Assembly: GCA_019508105.1 (NCBI GenBank)
Contig: JAEKMB010000099.1
Location: forward strand, 1 to 10,369
Source: Alphaproteobacteria bacterium
GTDB lineage: Bacteria > Pseudomonadota > Alphaproteobacteria > Micropepsales > Micropepsaceae
DNA: 10,369 nt
Reading direction: 5' to 3'
Below are positions 1-6,679 of the stretch, piece after piece (position 1 is the stretch's first letter; every line of letters begins with the position of its first letter). The notes under the pieces are model-generated. The model searched no databases. It saw only the letters and a program-made list of their open reading frames with translations, and was not told the origin of the DNA. A program made the translations under genes and the position numbers.

Positions 1-1
1 G

Positions 2-907
2 CCACATCAATGGCTGATGCCGGTGGCCTTGCGTGCCAGGCTGCCCCTCGTTGCGCATCTGCACACCAACTATCTGCGGCGCGAACGGTTTGCCTCGCTT
101 TTGCATCAGGCAACAGCGATTGTCGGGGTCTCGCAGAGCGTCGTGGGTGAGTTCCTCACCGACGGCGTGCCGCAGAATCGGCTCAAAGTCATCCACAATG
201 GTATCGTCCAGGAACGCTTCCGCCTCGGACGCTGCGCCGAATTGCGCAAAACACTGGGCATCGCTGATGACGCGATCGTCGTGGCATCGGTGGGATCGCT
301 TATCGAACGCAAGGGCATGGACCTCCTGGTGCGATCGCTGGCCAGGCTCGGTGATCCGAATATGCACCTGGTTATCGCTGGCGAAGGCCCTCAACGACCG
401 GCTCTCCAATGTCTGGCGGCGGATTCGGGCGTACAGTCCCGCGTCCATTTTCTGGGCTATTGCGCCGACATATCGCCGGTTTACGCCACCGCGGACATCG
501 CAGCCCTTGCCTCGCGCTCCGAGGCTTTCGGTCTGGCCGCGGCAGAAGCCAGCTATTTTTCGCTTCCGGTCGTCGCGCATAACCTTCCCGGGGTCAGCGA
601 GGTGATCGAGAACGGCCGCACCGGCCTGTTGGTACCGGTCGAGAATGTTGAGGCCTTGGCCAAGGCCCTGCAACAATTGGCGGCAAACCCTGAGAAGCGA
701 GAACAGATGGGGGCAGCCGGCAAAGACCGCGTCCAGCAACGATTCTCGGTGCAACGAATGGTGTCCAGCTTCGAGGCGCTCTACCAAGGTTTGGTGGACC
801 AAACAGAGGCCGCCAATGCCGGAGCGCGCCTTGTCATGCGGCCTTATTTCCAATTATTCGGTAATCGCTACCGAAAAAACCTGGAGGGCGCAGTACCATT
901 GGCCTGA
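2..907 (+). CDS. GT4-family glycosyltransferase, 5' partial
   Basis: A retaining, nucleotide-sugar dependent glycosyltransferase of the GT-B fold, expected to act at the cytoplasmic face of the membrane on the growing glycan. The frame is open to the left edge. An ATG lies at 17, but family members usually have about 350-400 residues and the N-terminal glycine-rich loop is missing, so the true start is probably upstream of the window. Numbering from the ATG at 17, HLHTNY (about 14-19) and VGVSQSV (36-42) end the N-terminal Rossmann domain. VIHNGI (58-63) marks the interdomain region, and SVGSLIERKG (91-100) and VIAGEGPQ (119-126) belong to the C-terminal domain. Residues 169-177 form the EX7E motif (EAFGLAAAE) that contacts the donor, followed by PGVSEVI and GLLVP. 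The stop at 907 lies inside the 3' end of the opposite-strand flippase gene. Donor and acceptor cannot be read from the sequence. Confidence 0.92.
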   Translation, partial: PHQWLMPVALRARLPLVAHLHTNYLRRERFASLLHQATAIVGVSQSVVGEFLTDGVPQNRLKVIHNGIVQERFRLGRCAELRKTLGIADDAIVVASVGSLIERKGMDLLVRSLARLGDPNMHLVIAGEGPQRPALQCLAADSGVQSRVHFLGYCADISPVYATADIAALASRSEAFGLAAAEASYFSLPVVAHNLPGVSEVIENGRTGLLVPVENVEALAKALQQLAANPEKREQMGAAGKDRVQQRFSVQRMVSSFEALYQGLVDQTEAANAGARLVMRPYFQLFGNRYRKNLEGAVPLA

Positions 908-2358
908 CCCAACAACTGGCGGAAAAGGCGCGGCGCGTGGCTCATCGCCAAGGAAATTTCCGGACGCAGGCCGTGGGAAACCGCCCGCACAGACAGGAGC
1001 CAGCCCAGTCCCGCTACAGGCAGGCAGATGACCAATTGGAGAGTGGCGGAGACCTGGGCCACGGGCGTGAAAAGAAGAAGCAGAAGCGGGCCGACCAGGG
1101 TGAAAAGGAGCACCAGGAAAGATCGTCCTAACGGGGCCAGCATATCGATCATGCCAACAGCAAGCCGCGGGGACGTTACTCGCCAATACAGCATGGCTAC
1201 GATCGCCGATGGCGAGACCGCACCGACCACGGCCCAAATAAGACCAAACCGCGCCAGGAACAGGACCGCCAGTATCCTGAACACCATGGCGGTAAATTCC
1301 ACCGCACAAATGCTGCGCACATTGGCAAATGACGTCAAAACCCTGACTTGCGGCACGTAGAAGGCCTGCAAAAGCGAGCTCAAGCTTATTATTGCGAGTA
1401 AGGGCGCCGCGAAAGTCCACTTGGGACCATAGAGAACCAGAACGATCTGATGCGACAGCAATGCGATCAAGGCATAGGCCGGCCAGAGCACGCCTGTCAG
1501 ATTTTCCACCGTGGCAAGATAAAGCCGCTTCAACTCCGCGGGCTTGTCCTTGACCTTCGAAAATCCGACATACACCACCTGCATGATTGAGAAGGTCAAA
1601 TCGTTGCTGAGATAATTGTTCATGCCATTGGCGCGTTCGTAAAGGCCCAGAGAGGAAAGGCCCAGAATGCGTCCTATCAGTGCGGTGACCGACTGCGCCG
1701 ATACCTGGGTGAAGATTGCGGTAAGCGTGGTGAAAACCCCAAAACGAAATATCCCCTTCCACCCGGTAAAGATGGGTTTGCAAAACACAGCCGCGGGCCG
1801 CGCCATGGTGCGCAAGGCCAAAAGGACAAGCATCTGCGCCAGCTGGCCCCAAGCCAGGCTGAAATAACTGAACCCCCTGTAAGCGAGCACGATCGCGGTC
1901 ACGCTGCCGATGATAGTGGCAGCGGCCTGCATTAGCTGCAGCTGAACAAAGGCAAATTCGCGCTCGAGGGTAATCAACGCTCCCAGGCCGAAGGGCATCA
2001 GCAGATAAGTCAGCGTCATGAGGTCTATCAGATCGGCAAGCTTGGGTTCTCGGAAGAAATGCGCCAGCAGATTGCGGGACGCCCACAACAGTAGCGCGCA
2101 GACGAGCGATATGCTGAGCATGAGTGCAAACACCCGGCCGATGGCCCGGCGGCCGGCATCATCGCTGCGAATGAGATAATCGCCCGCACCGAAATCGCGA
2201 AGTGTGGAAGAAAGGAAGATTGCCGATTGCCCCACGCTCCAGACCCCCATCTCAGCGGGCGTAAGCAGGCGGGCAAGAACGACAGACGTTGCGATCTGCA
2301 GAACAAGGATCGCGTACCTGCCAATTACGGAGGCAACAAGGGATTTCCTCATTGTCAC
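868..2358 (-). CDS. Wzx/PST-type oligosaccharide flippase (MOP superfamily)
   Basis: An inner-membrane transporter predicted to flip a lipid-linked oligosaccharide from the cytoplasmic to the periplasmic side. The 496-residue protein is strongly hydrophobic, with about 12-14 apparent membrane segments, the usual size and pattern for the polysaccharide transporter family. The N-terminal VLARLLTPAEMGVW (27-40) is typical of WzxC/PST-type flippases, and the RDFGAG stretch that follows fits the same group. The longest start is a GTG at 2358, with AAGGG 10 nt upstream. An ATG two codons later (2352) also fits and has only a weak AAGTGA upstream, so the start is uncertain by two residues. The 3' end overlaps the convergent glycosyltransferase by 40 bp. 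The gene lies 202 bp downstream of the leftward triad and may share its transcript or have its own promoter. It is clearly different in sequence from the second flippase at 6680. Confidence 0.9.
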   Translation of the reverse strand: MTMRKSLVASVIGRYAILVLQIATSVVLARLLTPAEMGVWSVGQSAIFLSSTLRDFGAGDYLIRSDDAGRRAIGRVFALMLSISLVCALLLWASRNLLAHFFREPKLADLIDLMTLTYLLMPFGLGALITLEREFAFVQLQLMQAAATIIGSVTAIVLAYRGFSYFSLAWGQLAQMLVLLALRTMARPAAVFCKPIFTGWKGIFRFGVFTTLTAIFTQVSAQSVTALIGRILGLSSLGLYERANGMNNYLSNDLTFSIMQVVYVGFSKVKDKPAELKRLYLATVENLTGVLWPAYALIALLSHQIVLVLYGPKWTFAAPLLAIISLSSLLQAFYVPQVRVLTSFANVRSICAVEFTAMVFRILAVLFLARFGLIWAVVGAVSPSAIVAMLYWRVTSPRLAVGMIDMLAPLGRSFLVLLFTLVGPLLLLLFTPVAQVSATLQLVICLPVAGLGWLLSVRAVSHGLRPEISLAMSHAPRLFRQLLGQANGTAPSRFFR

Positions 2359-2560
2359 TTGATGGCAGCCCTTACAAATCGGCGAACCACAATCAGGCCC
2401 GCCACCTTTGGAAATCAGGAAGCACCCGGCCTGGGTGAAGAGCTATCTATCCCCCCAAGGATCAAGCCGGTCGAAGGGACTAGAACGCCGCCCGGCGCCC
2501 CGGGTTCCACGCCTGGCAGGCATTTACACAGCCGAGCCTGTAATTGCCCGACAAGTGTCG
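2359..2560. other. Intergenic spacer with GC-rich palindromes
   Basis: This 202-bp gap lies between two leftward genes, and I see no convincing gene in it. It holds several short palindromes: GCCTG-G-CAGGC at 2511-2521, CGCCG-CC-CGGCG at 2486-2497 followed by a run of C and G, and CGACA-AG-TGTCG at 2549-2560 directly after the stop of the upstream glycosyltransferase gene. No T-run follows any of these on the minus strand, so a classical intrinsic terminator is not supported. I could not pick out a convincing sigma-70 promoter for the flippase gene. Transcript processing or partial termination between the two genes is possible. Confidence 0.4.
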
Positions 2561-3493
2561 TCAAGCAATCGCCCCGCCCAGCCTGCCTGGCCTGAATAAC
2601 GGGTGGCGCAGGGCCTTTATCACTTTACGAGATTGCAGCGCATAGAACTGGTTTTCGAAACGGTGCGTGCCGATGAAATGGATGAAAGCGGTTTCGTTGC
2701 CTGGCGCGGTCTTCCAACGATGTGTGTATTTCGGCGGCTGGAGGACGGATGTCCCGGGAAGATTGGCGACAAAATAATTGACCGTGGCTTGCTCGGTGCC
2801 CCATTCATTCCAGCGGACCCCGAGCATCCCGGTCATGTGTTCGGAGAATTCTTCCACTTCGTCGAAGGACAGGGTACCTCGCGGCATGCCAAAAAAAGCC
2901 GCACAGCCGCGCACATAGCAGGCTTTCAGCCCCTTGGCCTCTGCCAGCCGGCGTTCCATGACAGTCTGGATATGCTGTCCTTGCGGGTTGGCCAGGGCCG
3001 AGGCCTCCTGCCGCGACAATATCCGCGCCCCGCTCTGATCGCCTGAAAGAATGAATGGCGTTTGGCCAATGCAGGCATCAATGACTTCAGCAAGAGGATG
3101 GCGGGTCAGGGTATCGGAATCTAGCTGGATGACATAGGCCGCCTGTGCGAGCTGGATCATATATAAAAGGCGCTCCCAGCAGCCCCCCTTTGGCACCCGC
3201 TTGCGCGGCGCATCATTGATGTGGAGCAATGTTATACCGCGTACCTGCTCGCAGAGCAGCCTCCGTTGATCGGCAGTCAAACTGCCGTCGTCGATTGCAT
3301 AGATGTTCCCCTGCCCCAGCTGCGCATAAAAAGACTTGATGGCCACGAGATACATGTAGAAATCGCGTGCGGAAACCAGGCTGCAGATGCTCACCGGCGA
3401 TGGCCGCACCTCCAAAGGAGGCGTGCGAAGAATGCCTCCGCATAGCAAGTCATGTAGTTGCTGGGCCAGGGCCCTTTTGCCGCTGAAATGCAT
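2561..3493 (-). CDS. GT-A fold glycosyltransferase with DxD motif (GT8-like)
   Basis: A predicted cytosolic sugar transferase of 310 residues. The frame could open at 3607, but I chose the ATG at 3493. It follows the methyltransferase stop by one base (TAA-C-ATG) and has a strong GGTGGAGG site 9 nt upstream, whereas upstream candidates overlap the methyltransferase and lack a good site. VSICSLVSARDF (34-45) looks like the first beta strand of a nucleotide-sugar binding fold. YVIQLDSDTLTRHP (120-133) carries the metal-binding D125-S-D127. GTEQATVNYFVANLP (232-246) resembles the acceptor-side region of GT8-like enzymes, and IHFIGTHRF (271-279) near the C-terminus resembles the His-containing HFxG metal ligand motif of that clan. 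Assignment to GT8 itself is inference. Donor and linkage are unknown. The position in the triad suggests it builds or decorates the same glycan that the methyltransferase and secreted protein act on. Confidence 0.75.
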   Translation of the reverse strand: MHFSGKRALAQQLHDLLCGGILRTPPLEVRPSPVSICSLVSARDFYMYLVAIKSFYAQLGQGNIYAIDDGSLTADQRRLLCEQVRGITLLHINDAPRKRVPKGGCWERLLYMIQLAQAAYVIQLDSDTLTRHPLAEVIDACIGQTPFILSGDQSGARILSRQEASALANPQGQHIQTVMERRLAEAKGLKACYVRGCAAFFGMPRGTLSFDEVEEFSEHMTGMLGVRWNEWGTEQATVNYFVANLPGTSVLQPPKYTHRWKTAPGNETAFIHFIGTHRFENQFYALQSRKVIKALRHPLFRPGRLGGAIA

Positions 3494-3494
3494 G

Positions 3495-4148
3495 TTATCC
3501 AACCTCCACCAGGGCCGCATTATGACTATGGAGCCGTGCGGAGCGCGGCAATAGAAATCGGCTGAAGCACCGGGCCGCGAATGCGGTGACGGGCAACTCT
3601 CGAGCATCGTTCAAGGCGAAATACGCGTCTCTATGGTTTACAGGAAAAACCATGGTGCCCGCGCCGTTGCCCTTGAAAAGCCGGACGGTGCCGATGGGGG
3701 ATAGCAATGCCTCGAACTCCCGCGGCGTATACTCCCGAAGATGATACGGCCAGGTGCAACGGGTGATTGTCCAATTGGGGGTTGTTACAAAAACCGCTTT
3801 GCGCGCAATCCGTCCCAACTGATGCACAAAATCGGCATCGTGTTCGACATGCTCGACCACGTCGATTGAAACCACCAGGTCGAAAGATTTTGACGCTATC
3901 GACTCAAGCTGACCTATATGAACCCCTTCGCGTGCCAAGCGGGGATCGAGATCCTGGCCCCCGGCATGGATGGCGGTCCGGCGCAAAATGTCCAATCCCA
4001 AACCTAGACCGCAGCCGGCATCCAAGACGGTCTTTCCTTGCGCAAATTGGGCTGCAAAGCGATACCAGGCCAGCTGCCCGGGGCCGCGCCCAGCGTCAAC
4101 CGAGTCGTCTCCTACCGTTCGAACGGCGGTCAAAGTGCTGGTAACCAA
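3495..4148 (-). CDS. Class I SAM-dependent methyltransferase, TTG start
   Basis: A 217-residue Rossmann-fold methyltransferase of the Methyltransf_11/23 (UbiE/COG2227-like) type. VLDAGCGLGLG (41-51) is motif I, the glycine-rich SAM-binding loop. GQDLDP (64-69) supplies the acidic residue for the ribose hydroxyls, and FDLVVSIDVVEHVEH (89-103) is the post-motif region that often closes the active site. FVTTPNW (120-126) and PYHLREYTPREFEALL (134-149) match related sugar or lipid methyltransferases. The start is a TTG at 4148, preceded by AAAGGAG with 7 nt spacing, and I see no ATG in the first hundred or more codons to use instead. It begins 15 bp after the stop of the secreted protein gene and ends one base before the glycosyltransferase ATG. 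The context suggests O-methylation of a sugar in the locus product, but the substrate is not shown by sequence. Confidence 0.88.
   Translation of the reverse strand: MVTSTLTAVRTVGDDSVDAGRGPGQLAWYRFAAQFAQGKTVLDAGCGLGLGLDILRRTAIHAGGQDLDPRLAREGVHIGQLESIASKSFDLVVSIDVVEHVEHDADFVHQLGRIARKAVFVTTPNWTITRCTWPYHLREYTPREFEALLSPIGTVRLFKGNGAGTMVFPVNHRDAYFALNDARELPVTAFAARCFSRFLLPRSARLHSHNAALVEVG
3503..3507 (-). promoter_or_regulatory. Shine-Dalgarno site deciding the GT start at 3493
   Basis: On the minus strand the sequence reads GGTGGAGG, then 9 bases, then ATG; the GGAGG core occupies these positions. It lies inside the last codons of the methyltransferase gene, so translation of the two genes is probably coupled. 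It favours the short start at 3493 over the longer frame that opens at 3607. Confidence 0.75.
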
Positions 4149-4155
4149 AGCAGAG

Positions 4156-4162
4156 CTCCTTT
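4156..4162 (-). promoter_or_regulatory. Shine-Dalgarno site for the TTG-start methyltransferase
   Basis: The minus strand reads TAG (stop of the upstream gene), then GAAAGGAG, seven bases, then TTG. The AAAGGAG core is close to the perfect anti-16S complement and sits at ideal spacing. This is the main reason to accept a TTG start at 4148. The near-contact with the upstream stop suggests re-initiation or coupled translation. Confidence 0.75.
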
Positions 4163-4163
4163 C

Positions 4164-6566
4164 CTAGGGGGTGATGGCGAATGTCGGATCTTCGGCAAAC
4201 TTTGAAACGAGCACATGGCTGTCCCGGGCGATGCGTTCCTGCTCTTCTCGCGCGCCAGGAATGGAAAGGCTCGCGGCTGCCCCCAGTGCGGCGTAGGAAT
4301 TGGCGACATATCCCACCGGGGAATCAGGTCCGCTGTCGCCCGTGAAAATGGCGGGGCAGGACTTCACGTCGGGCCAATTGGCCCGGAATAGCGCTCCCCA
4401 GTCCCGCAATGGGCGCCCCGCTGGATCGCGAAACTTCACATAATAGGCTGGCGCCATCTGATAGCAGTATCCCTGCGCCTGGGCCTCCTTGGACCAGCGA
4501 CCAACCACGAATCGAGCCATCCATCGGGCAAGCTCTGCCGCGTTTGGAATTCCGGCGCGCGCAAGATTGGCGACAGAAAGAAAGAAGAAATCATATTGCC
4601 AGGGCCCGATTACGCCGTTCTGTTCTACATTTTCAAGAATTCCCAGCGGGGACGTGGCCGGAGATGCACTGCGCACGAAGTGCGAAATGTAATATTCAAG
4701 ATTATTTTGCAGCTTGGCGTTGAAATAACCCTTCATCGGGTGGTGATCTGGAAGGATTATGGCGGCTTCCCCCAGGGTTCGCAGGGCCCAGGCCGTTCCT
4801 CGCACTTGGTTGCCCCACAAAAGGCCCTTGTCGGCGCCGCGCAGACCGGGATCCACGCTGCCCATCACCCAGTTGGCGAAAAACATCGTCTCTTCGAGAT
4901 AATACAGGTCGCCCGTAACCAGGTAGGGAACATAGACCAGCGAAGGATGATGGGCGACGTCGAGGGTCCAGGGGTTGGTGCGAATTTCCACATCGGGAAA
5001 CGCATCGGCCGGCTGAGGTCGTCCGAAAGCCATGGTCAGGCCGGGATGGCGATCCAGGCTTACAGGAAGGCCGGTTGCCTGATCCCGGTAATGGATTGGC
5101 ATGCCGCCGGCGGCGTTGGCATTGACAAACATCAACGTACGGGCGCGCGTATCCATGGAGAGCAGATATTGGGCCGTCCATATCGGAAGCGGGCCGATAT
5201 CCCCACGCATGCCGGTCATCGGCATGTAAGTGGTAACCGCTCCGGTGCCCAACGGACTGGTGTCAGCCTTCTCCAACTGCTGCTCATCCACCGCAAGGGC
5301 TGCCGGCGAAATGCGAATGGAACTGTCGTAATGCGATACCAGGCCGCTGTTCACGAAATAAGGAATGTCATATTTCACGACAGGATCTTTGCGCCCCTCG
5401 GACCATATGACCGTGTGCCAGCGGGCGTGATGAGTATGTGTTATATTCTGATGGTGATAGACGGCCTCTCCATTGCGGGAAATCGCCACGTCATAGACGA
5501 TGTTGCGGGGCCCCGGCGCATAGCTCCAGTCATTCCCAAAAACGATATCGGCGCGGGCTACCCCCGCACCCGGATAGCGGCGCAGATGAACCCGCAGCGA
5601 AAGCAGCGGGTGGGGCTTGCCGCTTTTGGCCGAAACAACTGGCAAGGCAATATCGCGCTCAACCGCCACCGCGCCGCTAAGCCATAATGTGCCTTGCTCG
5701 CCGCGCAGAGCCGCAGTCCATTTCTCCGCAGGGTCTGATTTCTGATAGGGAAGGATGGAGATTTTGGCAGGACCTTTATAGTCAGTCACAGCAACAAAAG
5801 GCTCGTCGCTGGTGGAGGTAAGCCAAAGGTCTTCCTCAAAGCCGGCCTCCGCGCCATTCCAGCTCGCACGCACCTTCCGGCTATGCTCATTGACGATTTT
5901 GACAAAGGCTTGGGCGATACTCTGATAGGATTCGAAGCCGCCCCCGGCCATCGCCGGCGTGACAGGAAGGGAAAATCTTTCTTCTCCAATGTGGAAGGCG
6001 ATGTTTTCGCCCAGCTTGAATGGTATTCCCGGGGTGTGACCGTTCCTGTTGCCGAATTTGATAATCGTGGTCTGATAGGAATGAGTTGTCAGTTCGACCG
6101 CCAGGTCAAACCGCGCCGCTGGAAGAGGCGGCGCCGGCGCGGGCGATTCGCCCCGCAACAAGTTGACCAGGCGGACTTCGTTCGCAGCCATGTGCGGTAT
6201 CAATGTACTGAGGACCGCAAACCGCAAGGAACCGTCCGGATAGCTTGCGGACTCGTCCACCTGAAGCGGCAGGCGCTTGCCTTGGGCATCTTCCGCTGCA
6301 AGGCGCGCCTGGCGCGGCACGTCACCGATCTTGAAAACCTGCCCGAAAGTGACAGGCTGGGCGTCGGTTACGGCACCTGATTGTACCACCTCTACGCAGG
6401 TGATTGCCTGGGGACTGCAGGGCAGCCTGGGAGCCGAATGCGCGGGCCATCCGAACAAAAGGCTAGCAACGCCCGCAAACAGGGATGCAATCCCGCGCCA
6501 TCGGTGGCATGCGCGGAGTAACCCCGGCTTTATACAAAAGGGTTTCATCGGTCCCCGGTACCCCAT
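4164..6566 (-). CDS. Large secreted protein, candidate polysaccharide-active enzyme (RIFT-barrel/toroid-like)
   Basis: An 800-residue protein with a Sec-type signal peptide: a basic region around RACHRWRG (18-25), hydrophobic IASLFAGVASLLFGW (26-40) and a likely cut after PAHSA (41-45). A second ATG at 6548 (residue 7, MKPFCIK) is an equally good start. Neither has a strong ribosome site: AAAGG sits only 2 nt before the first. Residues 70-135 (ARLAAEDAQGKRLPLQ, then SYPDGSLRFAVLST) resemble the N-terminal domain of RIFT-barrel/PcRGLX-like lyases. The middle (about 150-480) looks beta-rich and includes a histidine cluster, HTHHARWHT (377-385). Residues 530-770 are helical and resemble an (alpha/alpha) toroid: HHPSLVYVPYLVTGDLYYLEE (539-559) and NQVRGTAWALRTLGEAA (586-602). 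Such architecture is common in polysaccharide lyases and some hydrolases. Catalytic residues are not established. As first gene of the triad, it may cut or modify the locus polysaccharide in the periplasm or outside. The function is inference. Confidence 0.85.
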   Translation of the reverse strand: MGYRGPMKPFCIKPGLLRACHRWRGIASLFAGVASLLFGWPAHSAPRLPCSPQAITCVEVVQSGAVTDAQPVTFGQVFKIGDVPRQARLAAEDAQGKRLPLQVDESASYPDGSLRFAVLSTLIPHMAANEVRLVNLLRGESPAPAPPLPAARFDLAVELTTHSYQTTIIKFGNRNGHTPGIPFKLGENIAFHIGEERFSLPVTPAMAGGGFESYQSIAQAFVKIVNEHSRKVRASWNGAEAGFEEDLWLTSTSDEPFVAVTDYKGPAKISILPYQKSDPAEKWTAALRGEQGTLWLSGAVAVERDIALPVVSAKSGKPHPLLSLRVHLRRYPGAGVARADIVFGNDWSYAPGPRNIVYDVAISRNGEAVYHHQNITHTHHARWHTVIWSEGRKDPVVKYDIPYFVNSGLVSHYDSSIRISPAALAVDEQQLEKADTSPLGTGAVTTYMPMTGMRGDIGPLPIWTAQYLLSMDTRARTLMFVNANAAGGMPIHYRDQATGLPVSLDRHPGLTMAFGRPQPADAFPDVEIRTNPWTLDVAHHPSLVYVPYLVTGDLYYLEETMFFANWVMGSVDPGLRGADKGLLWGNQVRGTAWALRTLGEAAIILPDHHPMKGYFNAKLQNNLEYYISHFVRSASPATSPLGILENVEQNGVIGPWQYDFFFLSVANLARAGIPNAAELARWMARFVVGRWSKEAQAQGYCYQMAPAYYVKFRDPAGRPLRDWGALFRANWPDVKSCPAIFTGDSGPDSPVGYVANSYAALGAAASLSIPGAREEQERIARDSHVLVSKFAEDPTFAITP

Positions 6567-6679
6567 GGCCTTTAACGGCGCGGCGGAGTGCTAAACGCTT
6601 TCGCGGCCGTTTGTGTTCCGCACCGGGAACCCGGCGGGGCGCTTCACGTTCAAGGAATTGCTATTTTCTCGTTGGAATT
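6567..6679. promoter_or_regulatory. Divergent intergenic control region
   Basis: This 113-bp gap separates the leftward triad from the rightward flippase gene and must hold the start signals for both unless transcription comes from farther away. It contains a 12-bp near-palindrome, CCGGG-AA-CCCGG, at 6623-6634. Two GGAATT copies lie at 6654-6659 and 6674-6679, exactly 20 bp apart and just before the flippase ATG. I found no clear -35/-10 pair on either strand. A shared operator is possible but not shown. Confidence 0.4.

Noticed and set aside
854..2086. Long 410-codon minus-strand open frame overlapping the first flippase
   Set aside because: It is out of frame with the clear membrane-transporter reading, and its translation is rich in Arg, Gly, Ala, Cys and His with no family motif. 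It is a shadow of high-GC coding sequence.
2227..2599. Small plus-strand open frames across the flippase 5' end and spacer
   Set aside because: No ribosome site or recognisable motif, and proline/arginine-rich composition typical of random high-GC frames.
3494..3607. Upstream extension of the DxD glycosyltransferase to 3607
   Set aside because: It would overlap the methyltransferase C-terminus by more than 100 bp, and the extra residues do not resemble a GT start. The ATG at 3493 has a strong ribosome site.
4596..5687. 363-codon plus-strand open frame opposite the large secreted protein gene
   Set aside because: It is antisense to a gene with signal peptide and domain-like patterns. Its own translation shows no recognisable motifs and a shadow-like composition.
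6485..6679. Upstream extension of the second flippase to 6485
   Set aside because: The added 65 residues are basic and low in hydrophobicity, unlike a transporter N-terminus, and would overlap the start of the divergent gene. Family members begin close to the LRGSAW...VLARLLTP segment.
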